DNA of 64,000 nt from Chaetoderma sp. LZ-2023a (GCA_034401795.1 CM067371.1:84154783-84218782), one strand, 5' to 3'; counted from the first letter of the stretch, positions 1-11,164 are shown. Numbers and translations are program-made. Notes: generated by a model from the sequence alone, not told the origin.

Positions 1-42
1 AAAAACAAAGCACAAAATACTATTGCACAACAAATATTGTCT

Positions 43-272
43 TAACCTTTTAAACCTTAAATTTGTTCAAGAAAATTTAAATTTTCGCATAGAAAATGTC
101 CATTTGCAGATCTAGAGATTTTTTTTCTCAAATATACACTGGTATGATTGGCTCGGTTATCGAGCCAGTCATTCCTGTGGTAAATTTTCAAAAATAGTTA
201 TCCCATGGTCTAAATGGACATTTCTCTAGACAACTACAGCAGCCGTTTTTTGGCTGGCTTGAGCGTTAATGT
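43..272. repeat. Palindromic TTAA-type MITE (family M1), copy 1
   Basis: This is one of many copies of a ~230-bp fold-back repeat. The centre is an inverted repeat whose arms read roughly 'ACTGGCTCGAT' / 'ATCGAGCCAGT', flanked by 'GGTAAATTTTCAAAAATAG' and 'AAATGGACATTT' arms. The outer edges start near AACCTTTTAAA and end near GCGTTAATG, a worn version of the TTAACCCTTT...AAAGGGTTAA termini seen in cleaner copies (18,109-18,339). No coding capacity. Confidence 0.75.
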
Positions 273-559
273 TTAAAGATGAATATTCACAGTAAAATTT
301 CTGAAAATAAAATTGTTTAAATTATACACTTTTAGAGGCTTGCGAAATTGAAATAGAGGCCCGTGCTTCTATTTCAATTTCGCAACTTAAAAAATTATAT
401 CAATTTATATGGAATGAAATCGTCATATGTTAAGATTTATTTCGTTTCATTACACATAGGCGCATAATTTAAGCTTATAAAAGTATTCAATTTTAACAAT
501 TTTATTTTCAAGCATTTAGTGTTAATACCTTTAATAATGGTTAATTACTTCTGTATTAG

Positions 560-945
560 TCTTGAGGAATGTCCATTTGCTGACCATTAGATATTGCTAT
601 TGTTGACAATTTACCACGAAAATGACAGGCTTGATAACTGAGCCAGTCGTTCCGGTGGTAAATTGTCAAGAATTGCATCTTGGCGTGCTGATGTGCATTC
701 AGGAAGTAAAGATTGAGATTTTCTTCACCACTTAACCATTAAATGGCTAAGTTTGGTAAAGAAGGTCAAAATAATAAATGACAAGAGAAGTGTCTTTTTG
801 AAAATCTAACGCTGGAATAACTGGCTCGTGGCTCGATTATCCAGCCAGTCATAAATTTTCAAAAATAGTATTGTCTTAGCCTGCACATGGATATTCCTCA
901 AAACCACAGCAGAGGCCGGCTTTGCTATGCATGGGTTAAAGATTA
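560..945. repeat. Two degraded M1 MITE copies
   Basis: Two partial palindromic repeats follow each other, about 560-690 and 790-945. Both carry the central GAGCCAGTC inverted core and the 'GTCCATTTGC' or 'GGATATTCCTC' outer arms. The stretch between them holds no recognisable gene. They mark this region as an old MITE accumulation. Confidence 0.6.
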
Positions 946-1244
946 ATCATCTGATTACCGAGTTTCAAGGATTATATCTATGCTACATGCTAAATATTTG
1001 AAAACATCTGTCTGAAAGTTGTTGGTAGCTTTGTCAAATTGTTTTCAACATATTCAGTAAGTTAATAGCTTTTTCTCATTGAAATTCTTGTCTGGTGACA
1101 TGCAGCATCAAGACAGTTAACTAAGAATTCCAGTCAATAATACTAGATCCATTTTGGAAAAAGATGTTGCTGGGAGCTATGTTGCAATAGCCTGCAACAC
1201 CATACACCATCCTACTGGGTCAATACTTGGCCAATACCATTCTT

Positions 1245-1760
1245 TCTTAGCTTTGGCCCCGTAACCTGGGTGAAGTTCGACTCCCAACCATAGTTAGCTA
1301 TAGCTAACTAGATTCCCCGTCGAACTTGAAATAGTTAACTAGCTAGGCAACTATAGTCGACCGAGCACCCGGGCTCGGTTCAGATGCTGAGTGCGAAATT
1401 GGCGTAAATTTCAAAATGGCAGACACTGATCGCTTTGCACGAATAAATGCATATAAAATGGTAAATATATCACTAAATAGTTTAGGCTTGATGAAATTAT
1501 GCGTTCCCATTCTATGTCAATGTTCCCCAGCCCCTATTCCTTCCTACTTTATGTCATATGGATGCTTTTTGATGTCTTAGCAGACAAAAATAAGCCATTT
1601 TCGTAGGCCATCAAAACAGACGACAGAAAGGGTTAATGGAGACTGGTACCCGGCTCCAAATTTTCTGCAATAGTAATTCAATGGGGAATCAGGTACCAAC
1701 GAACTATAGTTAACTATCCATCATTCGGTGGGGCATAGCAACTGTGCATGAAAGCTGACC
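1245..1760. repeat. Unclassified repeat-like stretch with short palindromes
   Basis: The segment holds several short self-complementary runs (AGTTAGCTATAGCTAACT near 1,293; ACCCGGGCTCGG near 1,367; TATAGTTAACTATCC near 1,704). 'GGTACC'-type and 'AGTTAACTA' motifs recur at both edges, suggesting a decayed fold-back element. I could not define clean ends or any coding frame. Confidence 0.3.
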
Positions 1761-1894
1761 ACACAAAATCAGATTGAACCTTAGGTTCATCCAGTCAATA
1801 AAAATGGACATTTCTGAAGACCACAGCACAAGCTGTTTTTGGCTGATGAGTGCTATTTAAAGGGTTAATGACCAAGATGGACAAAAGCGCCCTC

Positions 1895-2410
1895 TGTAGT
1901 AGTCTTGGGCAATGTCCATTTGTAGGTCAAGGGTTGACCATAGTTGAAAATTTACCGCTGGAATGAGTCATTTCCGTGATAAATTTTGGAGACTATTCTA
2001 CTCTTGACCTACAAATGGCCATTGACTACAGAATAAATATCTTTTGAGGACAAACCTTATTACTTTTACCAGTCATTCATATGTAAATGCCCTTTCTCAG
2101 GTCCTGATGAAGCACTGCTATATATGTGTGTGTGATGGCTGGTTAACATTAAGTCAGGCCTAAAAGATACAGTACATTAAAACCTTTAACACCCATATCA
2201 GCCAAAAACACCTTCTGCAGTGGTTCTAAAAAATGTCCATTTGCAGCCTAAGAGGACTATTATTGAGAATTTACCAATGGAATGACTGGCTCGATAACCA
2301 TGCCAGTCATTCCAGTGGTAAATTTTCAAAAATATTCTTCTCTTGGTTTGCAAATGGACATTTTTTTATGATAAAATTTAAATATTCTTGAACAAATTCG
2401 AGGGTTAGTG
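1895..2410. repeat. Two M1 MITE copies, one inverted
   Basis: About 1,895-2,035 is a partial copy with arms 'GTCCATTTGTAGGTCAAG' and 'CTTGACCTACAAATGG'. About 2,176-2,410 is a fuller copy in reverse orientation: it begins with AACACCCATATCAGCC and ends with TTCTTGAACAAATTCGAGGGTTA. Both carry the GGCTCGAT central palindrome. Confidence 0.65.
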
Positions 2411-2824
2411 GTAAGACCTGTTGTTGTTATTATTATTACCAAACATTATGGCTACATGTACGACGGCATGTAGCCAGTGTAACTAAATATTGATTAGGTT
2501 TTGCAAAACGTGTGTATATTGACTTACCAGATTACTCCATCATACCTTCTGCATGTCCTAAACATGCAAACACACTAAGATAATGACATAAACAGCATTA
2601 TACTGTACATATTTAAAAAATACCATAATTTATTTTGGCATATTTGTAATATGTGTGGATATGTTTTACCTACACTACTTTGCTTTATTCAATGTCAAGT
2701 ATCATTAACTGACAAATAGGTCAATTATACACAGATCTGAACTGTCACCCTGAAAGTATCGACGTCAATGAAAATATGTTACTTGTTAGTTGATGTCACA
2801 ATCGAATGACGTACATTACAGCTA

Positions 2825-2995
2825 AAAATAACTTAACATGTTTCCAAAACAAAAACAGAAGCCCGTAAGCCAGTACAATTTTGAACACGATGTATGAAAT
2901 GCATGATTCAAGAATATTTTGGACTTAATTTGCTTGGAAGCCATTGCTGTTTTATTTTGTTTTGGAAACATAATACATGTGACGTAAGTCATGTC
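2825..2995. repeat. Small fold-back element
   Basis: The arms TGTTTCCAAAACAAAA (near 2,839) and TTTTGTTTTGGAAACA (near 2,954) are reverse complements about 100 bp apart, with ACATG/CATGT extensions. A related arm (AACATGTTTCCGGAACAAAAA) occurs at about 33,076, so this is a dispersed repeat. No coding potential. Confidence 0.45.
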
Positions 2996-3181
2996 TGAGC
3001 GGTACTGTATGTCAAAAAGGAAGTCAGAATAGCTCTCTGAATTGGATCTATTTCCTTATACCATGACATTGTCAATCAATGTAATTTTTATGCTTCTGTA
3101 GAGAAATTTGAAATAATACGTAACTGCAATATCAATTCCCGATTTATTACAGACAGATTGTGTTAATGAGAATAGCTCTTA

Positions 3182-3500
3182 ATGTCAACTTTTCTTGTTA
3201 CCCGTAAGGGGGAAGACGGAAATGTATCTCAAAAGCTACTGATCCGATTTGGCTCAAATTGTAACGCAACGAATGAATTTGCCGTGCAAGATTTCAAGAT
3301 TTTGGCCGTAATCCGGATAAAAGAACTCAGACCGGAAATGGATCAAATTCTGGTTCTATGGATACCTCGGAAACTACTGGTTCGATTTGGCTGACATATT
3401 ATCACAGAAAGGGTGTGATCATACACTGGGATTCCACAACTTTAGGCCTGATAAAAATATATCCAAAAAATTCAGAAAATCTGAAAATTGTTTACAATGT
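3182..3500 (+). repeat. Dispersed repeat family S, copy 1
   Basis: The text 'GGAAACTACTGGTTCGATTTGGCT' in pieces, then 'GGATTCCACAACTTTAGGC', recurs at 4,925-5,260 and 52,430-52,640 in the same order. The open frame of 70 codons here is a by-product of the repeat: the other copies do not preserve it. Function unknown; probably a non-autonomous transposon or part of an unrecognised longer one. Confidence 0.5.
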
Positions 3501-3744
3501 GACAAAAACGTGATGGCGAGGATATGAAATCATACATGTCAGATTTCTCCTATTTAATTAACAATTGATTCAAAGTAGATGGAACTTCTAAGCTAGAAAT
3601 TGATCTGGGATGTATTTGCAATTTATATTTAATAAAAGCTAATTGTGCATTTCACCACCTTACTGGTTTGTTATACAGTACAACTAGCATATATACATGT
3701 AGATAGATATATTGCATAAGCTTTGTTTTCTTTATAAACACAGA

Positions 3745-3780
3745 CCGCACGCACACGCACGCACGCACGCACGCGCCACC
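3745..3780. repeat. (ACGC)n microsatellite
   Basis: A run of CGCACGCACACGCACGCACG type is a short GC-rich simple repeat in otherwise AT-rich DNA. Confidence 0.85.
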
Positions 3781-4139
3781 CTCTAAATAGTTGGACTAAT
3801 TAGTTGTCTTAGAAGGTATTTAATTTCCAAATCTGATAACAAAATTGTATATGGGCCTATAAGTTACAGTATACCTACATTTGTGCCATGATAGCTTTAA
3901 CCCCTCTTGTGCCAATAGCGCCTCAATGAGCTCAAAATGCTAAATTAATTAACTGTTTAATGTTCAAGATTTTTCAAGAAAATTATAATTTGTGCAGACC
4001 AAGAAAATGACTTCTAAAGTTACCAATGAAATTTACAACACCAGCCCTCTTGTTCGACCTGCAAATGGCCATTCCTCACCACCACTGCAGAGATACTTTT
4101 TGACCAAGTTGCAATGATAAAGAAAATTCGAGTTTTTGC

Positions 4140-4320
4140 TTAGCCTGTGTTCATTTGCAGGCTAAGAGAAGAGCAACTTTGAAAGTTTACCATTGGAATG
4201 ACTGGCTGATAAATTTTCAAATATATTCTTATCTTGTTCTACAAATGGACACACCTCAAGACCACGGCAAATGTCACTTTGTCCAACTTGATGATTAACG
4301 GGTTAAGTTCTACATAGTCA
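4140..4320. repeat. Degraded M1 MITE copy
   Basis: It contains 'GTTTACCATTGGAATGACTGG' in parts, 'TTCTTATCTTG..CTACAAATGGACA', and ends in GATTAACGGGTTAAG, close to the family's AAAGGGTTAA terminus. The central palindrome is reduced. Confidence 0.55.
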
Positions 4321-4449
4321 AATCATCTGCTCAATCAACTGTTATTATCCTTATAATGTTAGAAGAGGGTATTGCATTCGCTTGTGCATGCGTGTTCATG
4401 CACGTGCATTTGAGTTAGACTGTGTATCCACCATGGATGGCTTTCCTTA

Positions 4450-4948
4450 ACAAGAGGCCCAAGGGCCTGTGTGACGCTCATCTGGACCATTAGGATTTGA
4501 AGAATTTGTATTTAAATACGCATAATTCAGTTTAAAAATAATCCAAGATGGCCACCAAAGAAATTGAACACTTTCCAGTAAATTTTGTACAAAATCTATA
4601 ATTTTCACCCCCAAATAATTGACTAATCAAAATTCTGAATACATGTTCTAGAGCCTACCAAAATAGGATCATTCCACGCAAATTTAGTTGAAATCTGTCA
4701 AGAAGCTAAGGAGTAGTAGCCTTTTTGCCAATTTCGGGTAAATTTCAACAAAAAAATCTTAAGATTTTCACCCAAAAAATAGACCATTCAAAATTCTGAA
4801 TAGAAGTTCTGGAGGGTCTGGATAGGATCCTTCCAGCCAAATTTGGTTGAAATCGGTCAAACCGTTAAGGAGAAGAAGCAATTTGATAGACGGACAGATG
4901 ATGGCCAGCCGCCATGGCATAAGCTAACGTGGCCCTACTGATCCGATT
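4450..4948 (+). repeat. Family R dispersed repeat, short copy
   Basis: It starts with AACAAGAGGCCCAAGGGCCTG and 'GACGCTCATCTGGACCATTAG'. The body is made of 'CCAAGATGGCCACC' and 'TTCCAGCCAAATTTGGTTG' modules. It ends with 'GACGGACAGATGATGG..CCATGGCATAAGCTAACGTGGCC'. Other copies lie at 16.4, 18.7, 20.0, 28.6 and 33.2 kb. Confidence 0.65.
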
Positions 4949-5400
4949 TCATTAGTTTTAACCTTACACAAGGATCTTAATGTGAAAGAGGATTTCCAGG
5001 CTTTGACTATGATCCGGATAAGAAGGATCTAGAACAGATCAAATTCTGGAACCATGGTATATCGCTTAAGCTATGGGTATGATTTACCTCAAATGTTAAC
5101 TAACACAAGAAAGGATGTGACTGCATACATGTATACATTAGGAGGGGTAATAACTATGTCATGTTGGGACATGAGGACGCCACAACTTTGTGATCCGAAA
5201 AATCAAAATCATCTGAAAAAATACAATATGACAAGAACTCCGCAAACAGTACATAATATATACTGCCTTGATGATGAGTCAAGGAAAATGCAATCAGTAA
5301 GAGATCAAACTAAGAGAGGAATCAAGTTTATCGATCAATCATACGATGTCATAATAAACTACAATGTATATCACATGTAGGCTGACATCATAATCAATTG
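4925..5400 (+). repeat. Dispersed repeat family S, copy 2
   Basis: It shares CTGATCCGATTT, 'GATCCGGATAAGAAGGATCTAG' in parts, 'GACGCCACAACTTTG' and the terminal 'ATCATACGATGTCATAATAA' text with copies at 3.2 and 52.5 kb. A 108-codon frame across it has no recognisable domain and is probably chance. Confidence 0.4.
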
Positions 5401-5416
5401 TCATGAATGACGTGAT

Positions 5417-5566
5417 TTACTCCATGTTGTTGAATATTTTGAAACTAATTCGACTGCTTTAAGTTCTACATAGTCAAATCATCAACTCCATCAACTGTTA
5501 TTACCCTTGCCAAAACAAACAGTCAAATTAGTTTCAAAATATTCAACAGCTTACTTGTATAGTTCT
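5417..5566. repeat. M2 MITE (fold-back, 'TTGAATATTTTGAAA' family)
   Basis: The arms TTGAATATTTTGAAACTAATT (near 5,428) and its complement ending TTTCAAAATATTCAAC (near 5,532) enclose ~85 bp. Family M2 recurs at 7.3, 13.4, 17.0, 17.2, 18.5, 21.7, 25.5 and 31.7-32.1 kb. Confidence 0.65.
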
Positions 5567-5879
5567 CGGGAAATTGAGATTCAGGGAGTGCATGGATTGA
5601 TCGATCCAACACGGGCGCTTAGCTAGAGATGGGCGGGACATAGCTAAAACTGGATTCATCCATTCTGTTCAATTTTTGGCTGGATATAAAAAGCCAGTAA
5701 TGTCAGTAGTAAATTGTCAAAAATATCCTTTTGGCCTGTAGATGAATGTTCATTGAGAATAAATTTAGATTTTCTTGCCCAATATCAAGAACTAGAATGT
5801 TCCAATAGTTTTATAACTCACTTATTATCCCCACATTTAAAAAAAACTTGCCTCCATTCGTCTGTCAGTCCGTCTGTCA

Positions 5880-6655
5880 TGCTATCTCCTCCCAAACCAT
5901 TCGGTAGAATTAAATCAAATTTGGTATGTGGGTTACCTGTATGATTCCACTTTGCAAGACGATATTTAGATTTGACTCTGCCACATGAGGGTTGGGGAGG
6001 GGGGTCAAAAGATAAAATTTAACCTGCAGAAATTGATTGTAATGCATCTCCTCCGAAACCATTGGACAGAATTCAACCAAATTTGGTCTCTGGATTACCC
6101 ATATCAATGTGGAGTACATGAGCACATTTACATTTGGCCCAACTGCCATGGATGGGTGAGGGGTTGGGATCAAAAGGTAAAATTGATTGTAATGCAACTC
6201 CTTCGACACTGATGGACGGAATTCAACCAAATGTAGTATGTCAGTTACCCATATCAATGTGGAGTGGATGAGCACATTTACATTTGGGGTCAAAAGGTCA
6301 TGAAATTGATTGTAATGCAACTTTTTTTAAATCGTTAGACGGAACTCAACCGAATTTGATATCCGAGTTACTCCTAATTTTAACCTGCGGAAATTGATTG
6401 TAACGCATCTCCTCCGAAACCATTGGACGAAATTCAACCAAATTTGCTATGTGAGTTACCCATATCAATGTGGAGTGGATGAGCACATTTACATTTGGCC
6501 CCACCCCCAGTGGGTGTGGGATGAGGGTCAAAAGGTCATGAAATTGATTGTAATGCAACTCCTCTGTCAATATTGGATGAAATTCAACCAAATTTGGTAT
6601 GCGAGTTACCCATACGATTGTGGAGTACAAAATGACATTTAGATTTGGCTCCGCC
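5880..6655. repeat. Tandem array of ~120-150-bp units ('ACCATTGGACAGAATTCAACC')
   Basis: At least five diverged units repeat the motif CTCCTCCGAAACCATTGGA, then AATTCAACCAAATTTGG, then 'GTTACCCATATCAATGTGGAG' and 'CACATTTACATTTGG'. The long overlapping frames on both strands here follow the repeat period and are not genes. The array ends at a 24-base G run (6,656-6,679). Confidence 0.75.
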
Positions 6656-6679
6656 GGGGGGGGGGGGGGGGGGGGGGGG
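6656..6679. repeat. Poly-G tract, 24 bases
   Basis: An uninterrupted run of 24 G. Similar C/G tracts occur near 12,308, 36,057, 39,049, 51,403 and 62,190. They are likely polymorphic, and their assembled lengths may be unreliable. Confidence 0.9.
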
Positions 6680-7064
6680 TGCATGCGTAAAGTTCAAAGC
6701 GGTGAATGTGGGGATTTGCAATGACCTGTCATCGACACCGCTCAATCTAGTTTATTGGACAATCTGAACCCATTTCAAAACTATTGGTATATGCTGTGAC
6801 TAACACCGAGAATAAAAACACTTGAACACAAAATAGTTTTTTGCCACCGAGAGCAACAACTCTTAGTGTGATTATTTTTAAAATATTCAATGTCAGATTT
6901 TTTCATTTGTTCTTGAAATGTGGTTTTCATAAGAATAAAATTTTGTTAACAAATCCCATACAGCAAACACTGTGTATATATCTATTCTAGATAGAGTAGA
7001 TTCATTCTACTGCATTGTTCAAAAGTTAGCAATCTGATGACCATTGTCGAACTGATACATGTAT

Positions 7065-7245
7065 TAACCATTTCATGGCGAAGGAGGAATGTAGATTTGC
7101 ACTAGGTTATAAGACAATTTTTGCAAATTTATTGATGGAATGAATGGCTCAATAATAAACTATCTCTGGTCTGCAAATGAACATTTAATAAGAACATATT
7201 TTGAAATTCTTAACCATATTTAGCCATTAGTGCATTACAATGGAG
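7065..7245. repeat. Degraded M1 MITE copy
   Basis: It begins near TTAACCATTTCATGG. It contains 'AATTTATTGATGGAATGAATGG' in parts and 'CTCTGGTCTGCAAATGAACATTT', and the far end reads TTCTTAACCATATTTAGCC. The core palindrome is mostly lost. Confidence 0.5.
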
Positions 7246-7559
7246 CAATCTGGTTTTAGCTATCCCTGCTGTTGCTGCTACAGGTAGAAAAAGCACCCCA
7301 GTCAGATTAGTTTCAAAATATTCAGCAGTATGATTATTAAATCGTAGACTTACAATTTGTATAACCTGACAGACTGTTTAGCATTTAAAACAGACTAAAT
7401 TGAGTCATTCATGGCGCAATTGATTATGATGATAGCCCACACGTTACGTAGTTGATTATGACGTCATATGATTGATGGATAATCTTGATCCCTCCATTAA
7501 AAATCACAGGAAACTTGTGTAGGTGCCTTAATGCAACTTGTACAAATGTAGAACCATAT

Positions 7560-7786
7560 GCTTTTTTAAAATTTATAACAAATTTATTGTAGCCAAGTAG
7601 CGTCACATTAGTTTTAAGACACGGCTCAGAGAAACAGGTGATTGATTAAACAATAAGTCAGCACCATACGCTATCGTTGCTGGGGCACAGACACACCTGA
7701 ATGTACTGCCATAGTCTCTACCTCCACTAGCCATTATGATCTGGATACAAGAGATAAATTGGTTAACATTTTTAAAAAACAGCGTT
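7560..7786 (-). other. Probable 3' UTR of the LLPH-like gene with polyadenylation signal
   Basis: Downstream of the stop at 7,787 on the minus strand there is no strong coding frame related to LLPH. A canonical AATAAA lies on this strand at about 7,579-7,585, some 200 bp beyond the stop, a normal distance for a short 3' UTR. A 43-codon frame starting MASGG (about 7,735) lies inside; it follows a CAG that resembles a splice acceptor, but I have no evidence it is translated. Confidence 0.4.
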
Positions 7787-7932
7787 TCACCAAGTAGATT
7801 TTTTCTTGCGTTTCCCTTGCCGCCGGCGTATCTCACGCTGGTTCATCCAAATGGGATAGTTGCCATCCTCATCTTTCATAGTTTTTATATCAACTTTTTT
7901 CTCTGACTGGCTAGTGACCATGGCGCCAGATT
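7787..7932 (-). CDS. LLPH: LLPH-like protein, terminal coding exon
   Basis: The exon encodes about 48 residues ending KRKKKSTW and a TGA stop at 7,787-7,789. The diagnostic segment is DEDGNYPIWMNQREI, which lines up with the C-terminus of LLPH/LLP proteins (human DEHGQYPIWMNQR). It is followed by the lysine/arginine-rich nucleolar-type tail typical of the family, which acts in nucleoli and ribosome biogenesis. The 5' edge is a good splice acceptor: a pyrimidine-rich run then TTTCAG just upstream at 7,933. The exon starts in phase 1, needing one base from the previous exon. Upstream exons, with the conserved N-terminal KSLRSKWKRK-type motif, are not evident nearby. A candidate previous exon lies near 27.9 kb. 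This is the clearest host-gene evidence in the window. Seen: motif, acceptor, stop. Inferred: gene identity. Confidence 0.72.
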
Positions 7933-8110
7933 CTGAAATAAAATAAGAGAAAGTATTTATATACTTTGGTACATGTGTACCCTGAGGAAACCCATGGTAA
8001 TTTGGATGCAAATATAGCGTTATATTGACTAGCTTGAAAACACTTTGACCGGAAGCTGTTGTTGCCTTAGGCAGCATCTTAACCCTTTACTGGTCGAGAT
8101 TCACAAAGCT

Positions 8111-8419
8111 CATCATCGATTTCGATAAATTTCTTTCGCAGCCTTATTCCTGCCATCCTATAAGTTTCAAAGCAATCCGCTATACAGAAATGGAGTTATC
8201 GTGCAGAAACCAATTTTTAACATGGCTGCCGCCGGTGACTGGTGATCATGTTGGATTTAGGATCATCATCGATTTCGATAGGTTTTTTCTCCAGACCTAG
8301 TCCAACCACCCTATGAAGGTTTAAAGCAGTCTGATAAAAGGTAATGGAGTTATCGCCCGGAAACCAATTTTCAAGATGGCCACCAGTGGCTGGCAGCCAT
8401 CTTGGATTTTGTATCATCG
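8111..8419. repeat. Tandem duplication, ~152-bp unit, two copies
   Basis: The sequence from CATCATCGATTTCGATAAAT to 'GGATTTAGGA' (8,111-8,262) is repeated with divergence at 8,263-8,419. Shared landmarks are ATCATCGATTTCGATA, AATGGAGTTATCG and 'GAAACCAATTTT..AAGATGGC'. The 'GATGGC(C/T)GCC' module links it to family R. Confidence 0.7.
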
Positions 8420-8796
8420 TTATATATCGTTATATTTTAACATTTATCATTGGAATGACGAGGTTAGTCTTCGAGCCAGATATTTCAGATATAAATTTGT
8501 CAAAACTCTCTTTAGTTGTACAAATAGACCTTTTCTATGACAACTGGGCCAAGGCATCAACCGATTCCATTCAAATTATTTATTAAACATCAAATCATGT
8601 TGTCTTGAAATTGAGATGCTGGAACTTCATGATTGAAAGCGCAGAAAGGGTCAATAACACAAGAATACATGTAGGTAAACGGGTACATTTTCACGTGTTT
8701 ATTGCACACGTACATGTAGATCAGGAACGAAGCCACAAATCCATTATGTACACTAGCAGAACAAATTTTGAAAGCACATGCATTGGGAACCAGCAC

Positions 8797-9089
8797 ATGA
8801 CAGATATCTCAAGGGTTACAGAGATTGAATCATGATTTGTGTGCCTTTATATATACATATACCCACATGCCACATGCAGTGCTTCCTATATGTAGATTGT
8901 AAAGATGCTGGTCATTGCGTAACATGTCATGTCATTTCAGCTGTGTACTGCTCAGAGATGTTAGAACAGTCTGGAATATTGTGTACAACATGGTCTATAA
9001 ATATCTTGACAATAGGCAAGTGGGTATATGTATATATAAAGGCACACAAATCATGATTCAATCTCTGTAACCCTTGAGATATCTGTCAT
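8797..9089. repeat. Near-perfect 75-bp inverted repeat around a 143-bp spacer
   Basis: Left arm 8,797-8,871 and right arm 9,015-9,089 are reverse complements. By eye they differ at one position (near 8,867). Landmarks are CAAGGGTTACAGAGATTGAA on the left and its complement on the right. The conservation is far higher than in neighbouring MITEs, so the structure is young or under constraint. No coding function is apparent, and the ends lack an obvious target-site duplication. Confidence 0.85.
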
Positions 9090-9394
9090 TCACCATTACA
9101 ATACAATTAACAATTCGCTTATTGCCGGTATCACCCTAAAGGAATATTATCTCTAGCACACCCGTTCACCGTTATCTTCCCAATTTTGACAGATGATGTT
9201 AAAATACATTTTCCTTAAATGAGAAAATTGCTAATTTGGATATTAATATATTTTTAATATCTGAAATTGTATGTGCACATCATTTAAAGGAAAGGATCAG
9301 GGAACTAACATATGCTCTTCAATGACAGCTTTATATAATAATCAACCTATAGCCACCAGTGAGACACAAATAAATTAGAATAATTCGAAATAAA

Positions 9395-9432
9395 CGGCCC
9401 AAGGGCCATAGTGCTCACCTAGCTGGTAAGGA
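9395..9432 (+). repeat. Family R 5' end (truncated)
   Basis: AAACGGCCCAAGGGCCATAG followed by GTGCTCACCTAGCTGG is a variant of the family R start hairpin. It directly precedes the 9.45-10.26 kb tandem array, as if the array forms the body of this subfamily. Confidence 0.5.
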
Positions 9433-9449
9433 ACTGTAAACATGTTTAC

Positions 9450-10258
9450 ATTAATTAATGCCTGACACTACTGACCACTAGAGAAAGCTCCATTGGCTCA
9501 TGGGGCACACATAACAAATGCCATTTACAAATGGGGCAATAGTCACAAGCAGACTTGGAGAGGAAATGCAAAAATATTGGCATCCTTGACATTATTGACC
9601 AACAGAAAAAGTATAACTGATCAATTGCAATGGGGCAGCCATTCCTGACCTTACTCTCAAATTGTTCAAGTGTGCTAACATATGTCATTTACTAATGAAC
9701 AATCATCACAGTAAAGAATCTGGATAAGGAAATACAAGAATGTTGGCATCCTTGACATTATTGATCAACAGGAAAAGTACCATTGATCAATGGGTCAGCC
9801 AGCCCTGACACTATTATCAAATAGTTACAGTGTACAAACAGATACCATTTACAAATGGGGCAATGGTCACAGATAAATACTTAAGCCGGTAATACAAAAA
9901 TATTTGTGTCCTTGACACTATTGACCAATGGGAAGTGTCACTGTCTAATGGGGCAGCCATCCATGACATTATTGAAACAGCAGATGACACTTACCAACGG
10001 GACAATGGTCACAGTAAATAATTGGGATGAAGAAATGCAAGAATATTTTGGTGTCATTGATATTAATCACCAACAGGAAACATACCATTGATCAATGGGG
10101 CAGCAGCACTGACACTATTGATCAATAGTTAGTGTCACAACACTGATCTTTACCAAGGGTGCACAAGGTCACAGTTAAACGTTTGGATGGGGAAAAGCAA
10201 GACTATTGATGTGATTGACCAACAGGAAAAGTACCATTAATCAATGAGGAACTTCATC
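9450..10258. repeat. ~165-bp tandem array, about five units
   Basis: Each unit carries CCTTGACATTATTGACCAAC, then 'GATCAATGGGGCAGCCA', 'CATTTACAAATGGGGCAATGG' and 'GGAAATGCAAGAATATT'. Units begin near 9,460, 9,585, 9,748, 9,909 and 10,053. Short frames on both strands follow the repeat and are not supported as genes. The last unit stops just before the ORF block at 10.3 kb. Confidence 0.75.
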
Positions 10259-10298
10259 AGAAGCAACAGTAGTAGTGGCGGAGCCGACGTTTTTTCAG

Positions 10299-11133
10299 GG
10301 TCGAGGAACTTCATGAGACGCTTGAGCAACTTCTTCAGAAGCTTGAGGAACTTCGTCAGAAGGTTGATGAACTTCGTCAGCTTGAAACTTCACCCACTGA
10401 GGGTCTGACTGCATGACCCTCTTCTTCTCGAACTTCTCACGAAAGATCATCTCAGCCACGATTTACTGGCACCTGGCTTGCAAGTAGGTTTGTTGAGGTA
10501 GTCCTGGTAGCTCTTGGGGAATATTCTAAATGCTGCCTCGTCTCTCTGCATCCTCTTCCTAGCCCTTTCATTGAAGATGTGGTCAATTAATGGCTTCCTT
10601 GTGACCCTCGGCCTGTCCTTCCTGAGTACCAGTGGCACGATCAGTCTCGTGGTTCTCAGTTACTGCGCCCATGATCTCCTCTTGGAAGTAATCTGCGGCT
10701 CCAGCCTGAAAGAATTCAACATGTGGCGCTCATCATCTGTGTGGAGGTTGAAGACACTGACCCACCTCCCTATGGTTAGTAGATATTTGGGAGCAAACCT
10801 AGCCTTCTGGAGAGCTAGAATAGCAGGACTCTTAGTCCGATTGAATGGTAGATGGAGTGCCCTGCCCTAGGCACTGTCAAACTTCTTAAGGAGTAGCCGA
10901 GTCAGGAGTTCCTTTCCACTACAAGCCAGTGTAACCTGTTCTATGGAAGCTAGTATCTCCACATCAGACATAGGTGTGACCTGGGCTCGCTCATGGATAA
11001 AGTTGATACATTTATCACGAAGCAGACCTCGGAACCTGTCAATTGGCAGAAGGATAGCCTTCTTCGAAGGCTGTACCGGTTTCTGCTGCCGACCAAAGAC
11101 GAGCTCGTGAAGTTGCACTTTATACGTCTGCAT
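10299..11133 (-). pseudogene. Unknown protein, broken; virus-like block ORF 1
   Basis: A credible coding segment starts with ATG at 11,133 (MQTYKVQLHEL) and runs 88 codons to a stop at about 10,867. Coding-like sequence continues in other frames: 10,447-10,638 (RVTRKPLIDHIFNERARKR) and then 10,299-10,465. The last part starts at an ATG overlapping the previous stop as ATGA and ends in an acidic tail of repeated 'DEVPQAS/EEVAQAS' units. I read this as one decayed gene with frameshifts or as two or three adjoining small genes. It is divergent from ORF 2, with only ~30 bp between the two ATGs. No family is recognised. Confidence 0.35.
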
Positions 11134-11164
11134 TTAAAACCTGTGTATACCTACACCTTAAACA

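Noticed and set aside
5910-6684. 136- and 112-codon overlapping frames on both strands
   Set aside because: They follow the period of a tandem array on both strands and lack any known motif.
7603-7760. Second exon starting MASGGRDYGSTF downstream of the LLPH-like stop
   Set aside because: Although a CAG acceptor-like site precedes it, it lies between the stop and a polyadenylation signal and has no recognised similarity. More likely 3' UTR.
10514-10870. 118-codon plus-strand frame
   Set aside because: It lies opposite the more protein-like minus-strand frames with basic and acidic domains, so it is probably a shadow.
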